Origin: Ignelater luminosus
Taxonomy: Eukaryota; Arthropoda; Insecta; Coleoptera; Elateridae
Assembly (NCBI GenBank): GCA_011009095.1
Contig: VTPC01000634.1
Span: 310,001 to 374,000, forward strand
Reading direction: 5' to 3'
DNA: 64,000 nucleotides
Position numbers and translations under genes: made by a program. Shown in pieces: positions 45,835 through 55,343 of this stretch. The notes under the pieces are model-generated. The model saw only the letters and a list, made by a program, of their open reading frames with translations. It did no database searches and had not been told where the DNA came from. The stretch's first letter is position 1, and every line of letters begins with the position of its first letter.

Positions 45835-46843
45835 ATAGTTATTTATGCAACAAGTGAGTAAAGTGTATCTTTTTCTTACGAGAAGGAAAGTTTGCAAATC
45901 GGCCGAGTGAAAAAAAAGTAACTTTACTCACGAATTGCATACAAAACTTTTTTTACATTCATAATAAAAATCAAGAACTACCTACTTCAAAAACAGCTTT
46001 TTATTTGAAAACATTGATATTAAATGTACAATTAGTATGTATCATAGAAACGGCAACCTTCTATGTTTTGTGTTTAAATATTTTGCGTTAAAAAATGACA
46101 CGTTACGATACTTTTTTTCGCTCAAATGCGTGAAAAAATGAACCGCTATGGCACTTTTTTTCACGCTTCCAGCGCGATGAAACAAATACATCCTTTATAA
46201 ACAAAAACTAATGAAAGATGTTGCACTTTTTTTAACGAACGTGAGAAAAATATTGTTTTCTCGTTAATCTGCTAATTAGATGAGCTTGTTCATACTAATG
46301 ATTGTAACGTCACAGGAATAAGCAACAAAATGCACATATTATAAAACAAGTGGATGAAAGAAAACATAAGTACAAGTAAATATTTACATCTTTATTAGTA
46401 TAAAATGAAATTAATTTTTTTCACGTTCGTGAAAAAAAGTGCAACATTTTTCATTAATTTTCGTTTATAAAGGATGCGTTTGTTTCATCGCGATAGAAGC
46501 GTGAAAAAAAGTGCCATAACGGTTCATTTTTTCACGCATTTGAGTGAAAGAAAGTATCATAACGTGTCATTTTTTAACGCAAAATATTTAAACACATAGG
46601 AGGCTGCCACTGGCATTTGTCAGAAATTAGAACGCATTGATGTGACGCATCGAGAAAACCGTTATTGAAGTAGGTAGTTCTTGATTTTTATTACGAACGT
46701 GAAAAAAGTTTTGTATGCAATTCGTGAGTAAAATTACTTTTTTTCACTCGGCGGATTTGCGCACTCACCTACGGCTCGTGCGGCATACTTTCCTTCTCGT
46801 GAAAAAAAGATACACTTGACTCACTTGTTGCATAAATAACTAT
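45835..46843. mobile_element. ~1-kb foldback element, ~430-bp arms
   Basis: The left arm (45835 to about 46262) begins ATAGTTATTTATGCAACAAG and is repeated in full inverted orientation by the right arm (about 46415-46843), around a ~150-bp spacer. Both arms carry the same series: CGTGAAAAAAAGT-type motifs, GAATTGCATACAAAACTTTT, ATCAAGAACTACCTACTTC, GCGTTAAAAAATGACACGTT and CCTTTATAAAC. There is no coding capacity. The internal motif ACTTTTTTTCACG recurs several times per arm. Confidence 0.85.
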
Positions 46844-47079
46844 TATAATCATTAACTAATTACTGTATCTAACAAAATATTAAAATGTAAATTATATATC
46901 ATAGGTAGAATTATATGTACATACAATGAAGTTTGGGTATAATAATAATAAATACAGAAAAAAATTAGAATCAGTTACAAAATAAAATAAAAATTGGTTT
47001 ACATGTTAAGGGGTCTCCCGGCAAAATTTAGCCACAGACTAGTCTATTTAACCAGGAAACAAATAATTTAAATAAAGTA

Positions 47080-47266
47080 GTGAAGTGCAGCCACGGACAA
47101 AAAGAAAGAAAAGTAGAAAACGGGACAGTAGTTTTAATAGTGCAAGAAGCTGTAAAAATTGAGAATGCTACCAAACTGAACCGCCTTTACATTGTTATAC
47201 AATAATTCCTACATTTAAAATTAGTCCTAGTTTTTCCTTTCCTTTTTGTCCATGACTACACTTCAC
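47080..47266. mobile_element. 187-bp MITE with ~55-bp inverted repeats
   Basis: Left GTGAAGTGCAGCCACGGACA then AAAAG, and the right end inverted reads GTGAAGTGTAGTCATGGACA then AAAAG. Similarity continues inward with several mismatches. Non-coding. Confidence 0.7.
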
Positions 47267-47599
47267 CAACCTGAAACACATACAAAGAAATATAGTAAGA
47301 CAATGATTGAAATAATAATAACTAAATGAATGGTACTAAACTAGTATGAGGTTCATGAAAATGAGACATTATGCAAAATAAATGTTTTTGTTACGTAGAT
47401 TATAATAGTTATCTTCAGAAGATTGCCTAACAAAGCTTGGACAGACTTTTTTATCAGATCTTCAGCGGATAAGTACAGCAAAGAGAGTTATAAGAAAGAT
47501 GTACAAGATTATTGGAAGTTTTCATAACAACATGGAACTGAAAGAGACTAATATGGTATCCGAAGTTACTCTGTACAATCAGTCTTCGAATCCACTACC

Positions 47600-48525
47600 C
47601 AAATCTCAGTTTTAGAATCTCAGGTGTCATCCACCGAAACTTCTACAACGGTTGACACGGTTTATGAGTTGAGCAGAATAGGAGGTTGTTCCAACACTAA
47701 AGACGCTGCTTCATTTGCCAAAGCAGAAACGGAAGGTCACTTATTTCAAACTCTGCTATTCGGTAAGCAATTCGAAATCATGATTCTCATTAACTTCACA
47801 CTGAACCATATTTCTTGCAGAGAAGTTTGGTGTACAAAGAATCTATATGTGTCTGCAAACAATCGTTGCTGTTCCTCTCATTTACAAAATGGTTTATTTA
47901 CTCAAGAGGCTTTAGATGTTATCGAAAGGGAAAAAGCTAGAGTTAAGGTATTTCCATTTGCTGATTATACATTTACATCTATTCTTGTAATAAGACGAAT
48001 AAATATTGTGCAGGTGTCAAGTGACAAATTTGGGAAATGGTTATCAAACATATCTTCACAACGCACTTGTCGTTGGAAACAAGAATACAACTACAGAATC
48101 ACACTGTTCCGGTATTCAACGAGATTCTTGGACAGCCGTCAAGAAGTGTTCCAATTGTGTTCGACTGCACGTATGTTTACATCGAGAAGCCCCAGGACCA
48201 CAAGCTTCAAAAGAAGACATGGCCGGTTCATAAGAATTCAAACCTTTACAAGGTGATGTCCGATGCATACATCTTAGTTGCAGACGAACCATATTTTGCT
48301 GATGGAAACAATAACGAAGAATCCAATTATGTTAAGTTTCTTTCAACCAGGTGACTAGGTCGTTGTGGATCGTGGTTGTCGTAATGTAGTCGATGAAACT
48401 AAGCTCCATGGAATTGAGGTGTACGAGTACATGTCCAACCTGGATAGATACATTTTGTTTTCGAGACATTTATGCACTTCGCGATTACTCGATAGAATAA
48501 TGTCAACTAATTCTCGATAAGTTAT
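47600..48525 (+). pseudogene. DDE_Tnp_4 transposase relic (ISL2EU/Harbinger-like)
   Basis: Pieces of a transposase lie in more than one plus frame. One frame (48037-48354) reads SVPIVFDCTYVYIEKPQDHK then LQKKTWPVHKNSNL, the block with the first catalytic Asp (DCTY). The next frame reads PGD, a stop, VVVDRGCRNVVDE, the second-Asp block (VDRG). In family members these are ...DGTYCYI..S..F..Q..S...K..N and PGD..VVDRGFRD. Upstream (47624-48000) the frame is open but diverged (EALDVIEREKARV...). Frameshifts and stops make it inactive. Terminal repeats not found. Confidence 0.65.
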
Positions 48526-48529
48526 ACTA

Positions 48530-49280
48530 AAACTTGCCATGATTTCAAAAATACAGTGTCACCTTTTCAAAGAACTGATGCCTAATGAACAAAGAAATAC
48601 AAACAACCCTTTTTTTAGAAAAATCGAAGTTGATTGTTTAATTACCCTTATTATGATTCATTAACTTCATTGCAAATAGTAAGTGAATTTCGAAGAAAAT
48701 GAAAGGTCATTAGTTTAATGGCTCCTTTAACCAAAGCCGCAGGTTACCGCAGCTGAAATCTATTTGTTTATGTAATTAGGGGTTCAATGCATCATTCGCA
48801 CCTTATTTCGCCTTGAGGGTCGCTGTAGCACAATAGGTTATGACCAATTAACTTTCAAGATATGGATAAAAATGTACTTTATTTTTAAATGGTCTCTACA
48901 ATATAATTAGACAAATGATCTATTATTGCATTTTAGTACCTAATTAGTTGCATTAACAGACAAAGTAGAAAGTTTTTCAATTGAATTACTAAGATGTTTG
49001 TAATCACCCTTAAACATTGTATGGTTGTTAGTACTTGAAATAGGGTTTTGTTTAATACTTGACTTTGAGCTCATATGTTTTTGATAAGAAAAACGGATCC
49101 AAGTAAAAATTCTAGTTAAGAATATCCACCTAACCCTCTCATATTAAACTATACTTAAAGTTGTTGGTATATCGGACTTTCGAAAAAATGGCTTTTGTCC
49201 TCCCGTAAATCACTTTTAGTATGTTATTCGACTGAACAAATACTACCTACTTGTAGCTGAATTTCTAGCTATATCTTATT
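48530..49280. other. Intergenic, nothing recognised
   Basis: AT-rich spacer between two transposon relics. Confidence 0.4.
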
Positions 49281-49285
49281 TTTTT

Positions 49286-51418
49286 TTAAGGTTTGCCTAA
49301 AATTTTAGTTAAGATTATTGGGCTATCTAGATTTTGTAAGTCAATTTCTCCTAAATAATAATGCTGGCATTTCAGAGGTAGCTTACAAGAGATGCAACCC
49401 AGTCTTATAACATTAATTTGGGTTTTATTTTCTAGTGACCATACATGTCTAGCTTGTAGGGTTTCTTTAAATGGTTTGATTAAACTGTAAGTTATGGATT
49501 TAATAAATAAATAAAACACCTTTATATTTTTTATTTATTTATTAAATCATACCACACCCACTGTGAGGGATTACTTGGCAATATATGTAAGTTATGGAGT
49601 TAGCTGCTTCAGCAATCGGGTATTTACTAATGTATTCCAATTTTATTGCTGGGCAATTTTTTTTAGAATGAAAATGAGTACTTCTTAACTGAAAATACCT
49701 ATACCAGTGATAACTAAACAATCGGCAGTTGTTTTAAGGCAACTCCCAATGCCATCTGGGGCCCCCTTTCCATGTCCACTTTCCGAAAAGTTCCAAGTCA
49801 TTAATAGATCTCCCAATAATTTATAAAATGGGTTTGCAAATATGTAAAACATAGTTTTGTTTTTATGTTGGGTAATCGGTCTGTTGCTTACAAAATGAAC
49901 CGATTTTTAAGTTGGAACTTTATCGTTTTGTTCTGAAAAGTAATTACTAGTGGGCTAAAATTGCTAGAGGGAACGAACTGCAGGACGAATTTGAAGTAAC
50001 TTTATTATTTTGCTGTTTACAGTACCATACTGCAGTATGAAGTGTTAATAGATTCTTAGATCCACCAAAATGAGCACTCTATACTTCTCGGTTGTATTTA
50101 CAATTGTAGTTTTCCGAAAAATACATGTGTATCAAAACCTCACCTATTTCTAAACTTTTTTTTAGGTTGTCTATGGCTCGAGACTAGTGTATCATGTTCG
50201 AAATATGCTGCACGTATTTTTCTAGATTCTTATCTCTACTTCTTTAACCAAATCAGATTTCTTACAGTGTAGTGTATGTCTTCTTTCGCATGTCTTTTAC
50301 AAACTATTTCTCTACCTTTAACGTTTACGGTTTTTTTTTATAACCCATTTTTCCTATGATTCCCTATTAAAACTTTTATATACTGGTGCTTTATTTCTAC
50401 ACGTATCACATTTCATATCCCACAATTTATTGTAACTATTAACAGTGTTATCTTTTCGTGAGTTACGCATAAACACGTTTCTAGCGACAAAGCTTTTGGT
50501 GTCACCAACCAAAATGGCCTATAACTGCAGAATAAAGAATAGAAAATTTTGAAATGTTTTTCTTCACTACAAAATTTTTGATAAAATTTTTTCATCGTAT
50601 TATTTATATAGGGTTTTTGCTTTTTATTGTTCTTGAACGTGATTGTATCTTTTTTTCCTGGAGCAACTCGACTAAACTCATCCTTTAAGTAAAATTAAAA
50701 ATATACTTAATAGTCTTGGCTGTAAGATATTTTTTTCTAGAACTAAGTCTTTTATTTGAATGCAGTTTATAATAATCCAAAACTTTTCATGTGACTTAAC
50801 ATCTATACTTTTTACTATTTCAACTGAAACAGATTTTACAAATCCACGTTTTTCTTCGTGACTTTCCTTTCCACTAAAATTTACTTCAACTTGTGACTAA
50901 GAGTTCCAGTAAAAACTAATTTTTTTTACTCTATAATATACCATCTTATATTTTCTAGCTTTCTGCTTTACAATAGTATTAATTTCTCTTTAACTTTTAT
51001 TAAATTTCGGCAAGTTGCTGACCTATTTCTTAACACTCTTTTTCTTCCATATTGTTTTCTTTAAATAGAAGGAGTTTCATCTGTATCTTGGTTTAGCGAT
51101 GTGTGCGATGTTGGAGTGGATGGAGATGTTTGCGTTTCAATCAAATTTATTAATTCTTGCTTATTTTTCTTGGTTTCTCTATATCTAGCTGATGCATTTT
51201 TCTAACGACCGACGTTTAAGTATTTTTTCTTTCTGTTCAATAGTTCATTTATCAATTTAATTTTGCCCTTTTCTTTACACTGATGGTAACACTCTCTTTT
51301 CTTTTTTTTTCTTGTTCATAAAGTTCAGGATTGTTCTTTATTCTTTCTCTTCTACGTCTTTCCGAATCTCTTTTTTGTCGTTGTTTTTTTCCAACTGTTT
51401 ATCAAAGCATTTGACCAT
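49286..51418 (-). pseudogene. Decayed repeat-encoded protein with SHGKG signature
   Basis: Reading the minus strand from 51418, broken frames give in order: a basic N-terminal region (KQLEKNNDKKRDSERRRREK), a Ser/Thr-rich hinge (ETQTSPSTPTSHTSLNQ), a block KKFYQKFCSEEKHFKIFYSL ending RPFWLVTPKA and CLCVTHEKI (50595-50413), then SESGHGKGAPDGIGSCLK (about 49780), then KETLQARHVWSLENK with CISCKLPLKC.H (49286-49519). I recall the same order of blocks, with the signature (S)HGKG..DG.G, from many uncharacterised proteins in insect and fish genomes that behave like mobile-element genes. That is memory, not a search. Many stops and frameshifts are present, and a (TTTA)n palindrome at 49499-49546 interrupts it. 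Confidence 0.5.
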
Positions 51419-51429
51419 TTTGTCTATAA

Positions 51430-53040
51430 TAAATTATATAGAATAAGTGGAATAAATCTTATTAAATTCACTGGTTATAAATTGAGGTCAACTGCGTGGA
51501 CAGAAATCAACTCCACGGACGTGGAGATAATGTCCATGTCACATTTGTTTGAATTATTGACCTAAATCCAAAATGATCGTCAACTGTGGAATCTAAAATC
51601 CTTAACTGCACACTTAATTAATTAAATTCTGGATATATTTGCAGAATATATTGGAATTTCAAGATTAAAATGAAAGCCATGGATATAATATGAAAAAATA
51701 CCGGTTTTTTCATCACTTACATAAGACTAAACCAATGAGGGACTGTCTCATTCAACTTCTAGAATATCATGTTAATACCCTCTATTGATTTTTTTATTGA
51801 CGTTCACGATCGTCCATGGAGATGAAGACAATGAGAGTTACACAGAAAAACACTTCAAAAATAAGTAAAGGAAATGGCAACTGAAGAAAAAGTCTATTTA
51901 ACATTTGCTATTTCCTACTTCGTACTTCGTAGTGGTTTCAAACTGATAGGTCTCCAAACTAACTTTGTTAATATTATGTAATGGTTACAGTTCATAGAGT
52001 TTAGAATCACCTACCTTTTTAGACAAATTAAAAGAATAGTATATTAATTGTTTAAAACTTTAAAATATGAATTTAATAGAACTAAGATTTGTTGTAAATA
52101 CAAAATTAACTTTTTTTATAAACAGTAGTTTCCCCTTAAAATACAATTAAATTTTACTTTTTGCGTAGAATAACCCTTACGCCAATTACTGCAGAATTGA
52201 CTTAATGATCTCTTTTTTAATAGTACTATTCCTTGTTTTCTTGCATTCACACACGAACAAGAACCTTATAGTGTATTGGCAGACTCAAAATTATCTGAAC
52301 ACAAGTATTTGGGTAACATAACTGCAAAATTTATATATGTTCATCTATCATCTGTATACATCACGAAAAATAAAATAAGCTAAAAAAGATGACAAGCACT
52401 TCAGGCGGTACAATTATTGAAGCTGTTACCAAAATTTGCTATATTTCTATAAAATATCAACCAGCAGAATTATGCGAATAAAGTCCTAGATAAAAAATGC
52501 TAAAGTATTTTTGCTGTAAGCCAACACTATCTCTTTTGGAAGAAATCTAAAACAATTCCGATCGTGACATTTCCCATTAATAAAACCTTTGATCATGAGT
52601 TTGAAAAGAAATTAGTGCTCAGAATTCTTTTTGTTAGTACATACAAGAATACTGAAGATGTATGTAACAGGTAACAGTTATAAATACAAATTTAATAAAA
52701 ATTTCAGTGGTGCATAGCAGCAAAACCTACAATATTGTAAATGTTTTATTATTTCGTATAGGCAACACACACAACACAACGCTCAGGCAAACATATAGTC
52801 ATATACCTCGTACCCTACAAAATAGTCTGTCTACAAATAAAAATGATTTTTTTATAATTTTATAATCAAAATAAGAATTTTAATGTTCAATAACTTACTT
52901 CTTACTTTTAAATACTTTTAGAAACTATAAACTGAAAATTGTTTATCACTTACAGTCGCTAAAAGCATGTAAAAGTAGTTAATTCTTACCTTACAAATAC
53001 ATTTTACTTAAGAAATTAAAAATTTCAAAAAAGTAATTTT
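51430..53040. other. Intergenic, nothing recognised
   Basis: AT-rich, no gene or repeat structure identified. TTTTTT on the minus strand at 53046-53041 is the likely Pol III stop of the neighbouring tRNA. Confidence 0.4.
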
Positions 53041-53075
53041 AAAAAAGTGCTCTCACCGTGATAATGTTTTCACAT

Positions 53076-53147
53076 TGCCGTGACCAGGATTCGAACCTGG
53101 GTTACTACGGCCACAACGTAGGGTCCTAACCACTAGACGATCACGGC
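53076..53147 (-). tRNA. tRNA-His (anticodon GTG)
   Basis: A 72-nt gene. The acceptor stem GCCGTGA pairs with TCACGGC, the discriminator base is A, the D arm contains GTCTAGTGGTTAGGAC, the anticodon stem is CTACG/CGTAG around loop TTGTGGC (anticodon GTG), and the T arm is GGTTCGAATCC. A and B boxes are intact and there is no intron or unpaired stem base. The first T-run on the minus strand is about 30 nt downstream. It matches the known insect histidine tRNA pattern. Confidence 0.97.
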
Positions 53148-53800
53148 TACTGAGAGCATGCAAGAGCGCTCTTTAAGTTGGTTTCTGAATACCCGGATTA
53201 TTATACCTTTCCTACTTATTTTTTGTTTAATTTATTTTTATTCAATTTTAGTGTTTTTACTTCAAAATTTCAATTTTACAATTTACTTCTATGGTTGCCT
53301 TATAATATACTCACCTCTATTTTGTAGTTTTTTGTTATTTTTAACAGCTTGTTAAATTTTTGCCATGGGTTATAATAAAAAGTTTCAATTTTGGGATTTT
53401 AATCGCATGTTGAAATTTAACATTAACGTGCTTGTTAAAAATGACAGAATAGTAATAGTTCCTTATGATATAACAATCCTGTTATTTATAAATTTATGTT
53501 ATTAATAAAATAAAAAATTTAATATATTTGCAAAATCTTTGTTTTGTATAGGAGCTAGTCTTAAATGTTTTTGAATGATTTGAAAAAATATTAAATTCAA
53601 ATTAAAACTGTCTACTAAGAAACAATACAACGAGCGTCGAAATTATTTAAAGTATTTGAAATAGTAAAATATTCAGTATGCGAAAGTAAAGTCATCTCAT
53701 AAAGTAATGTCCCAAAATGTTTTATATTTTAGCGTTTAATTTTTCATTTAATGAAAAATTCTGCATTCTATAAATGGTAATCGATTAATCAAGATCAGTT
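53148..53800. other. Intergenic, nothing recognised
   Basis: AT-rich. Just 5' of the tRNA, the flank GAGAGCAT is mirrored on the other side of the gene (see findings). Confidence 0.4.
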
Positions 53801-54053
53801 TATCAAGTTTACTGGACGTAATTTGGATGTAACATGATCATCCGATAGATGTCCAAAAACGGATGTCGTATGAACGTACTATAACTTATACACAAACATA
53901 TTTGAATGAAGTATGGACTAGGTCATCCAGTGGACGTCCGCTAACGGTCGTCCGTTGAACGGCCCAAAACGGACATCCAATGGATATCCAGTTTACATCA
54001 ATTGATATACGGACTAATTTTGAACAACAAATGGATGTTCGGTGCTATATGGG
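53800..54053. mobile_element. One-ended copy of the GGACGTCC miniature element
   Basis: It contains scattered GGACGTCC, GGACATCC and GGATGTCC octamers (for example AGTGGACGTCCGCTAACGG) and ends GGTGCTATATGGG at 54053. That is the same terminus as the complete copy at 58203-58558. The opposite terminus is not found, so this copy is truncated or rearranged. Confidence 0.55.
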
Positions 54054-54059
54054 ACATAA

Positions 54060-55060
54060 ACCAAAAATGCCCATCTGGTTGGACATCCTTTATCTAGTTT
54101 TGAAATTTCGAGAAGTGATTGTGAATTTTTTTATTTACATTTCAAAATGTAAGAAGCGATAGAAATAAACATCATGTACAATTTTGATAAGAATAAGGAC
54201 GAATTATTGCAAACGAAAAGTCGAGCCTACTATAGTTTCTTAAAGTTTAAACTTCCGACAAAGACTATTTATTGGTGTCACTTGGCGACTTAATAAAAAG
54301 CATTTATGCATCAATCTCGTTTTTGTTTTAGACATATATATCTAAAGCTACCATTCGTTCCGCATTTGACGGGGTATCCCGCAAAATCATCATTCCACAT
54401 CCCTCTCCGAGGGGGACCATTGATGGTTCGTTAGGAAGTTCAGGGAAGATCCCCTTGTGTCCGGTCAGGAAAACTTCCGAAATCAGGCCCGTGAATAACA
54501 TAAAATATCAATATAACACCGTTAACCACAGTTTCATCGTTAAACACAACTGTGATAAACATTTCTATTTTTATAAAACATTGCTCACATTCTTTCTGTG
54601 TTTTACGTAAAAGAGCAAGTGAGCAACCGCACTACCTAGCAAAACAAGCAAGCAATTTAAAACTGAATAAAATTTAATTTTAAGCTGTTGCAAAATATTA
54701 AAAACCGATTGTTTAGATGAAAAACGTAACTACTTCTAGTAGTAACCAAGTCGCCTTAACATTCACAATTTCACAAGCCGCGGTGACGGTACTGTATTTT
54801 ATCGTTTGGCGAAAAACTAGATATCAAAAAATTATGTAAATGTTCTGTAATCTTGCTTTATTAAAAACTTGAAAATTGGAATTTTAAGTAAATTAATTAA
54901 TTAATTATTTAACAGAAATACAAAATAATTTGGCAAAGGTTAAGTAATGCTAGGAACATCACTATAGCTAAGGGGGGTAGGGTCATATCATCCTCCTCAA
55001 AAATCCTAATCAGTTATTAGAAAAATAGATACAATATTTAAAACAAAGAAGTATAAGATT
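54060..55060. other. Intergenic, nothing recognised
   Basis: A slightly GC-richer stretch near 54360-54490 is unassigned; the rest is AT-rich. Confidence 0.4.
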
Positions 55061-55223
55061 ACCCACACAGCATTATTACTTGCTATAAACTTACTGCAAC
55101 CTTGATTTTAACTTGTTAGACTTGCAGTAATTTTGAAAGCTCTGAGCAAACTTGTTGCAAGTGGATCACTGCAGAAATGTAAAATTAAACTTGCCGCAAG
55201 TTTACTATATCCTTCCCACAGCA
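55060..55223. mobile_element. TTGCAAG-type miniature element, copy 1
   Basis: It starts TACCCACACAGCATTATTAC and contains repeated TTGC/GCAAG motifs (CTTACTGCAACC, TTGTTGCAAGTGG, CTTGCCGCAAG). It closely resembles one end of the element at 58915-59123, in opposite orientation. Non-coding. Confidence 0.5.
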
Positions 55224-55343
55224 ATTGAAGTACGCGTTTCGCCGACATCACATTCATTGGTTTTCGCTGCATCCTCGTTCTCCCAAATTGTATAATTTCT
55301 TTGTTTTTTAATTTATTTTTTAAAATTTTATTTCTTTTATGTA

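Noticed and set aside
48355..48540. Minus-strand 61-residue frame
   Set aside because: It is the antisense of the VVVDRG block of the DDE_Tnp_4 relic.
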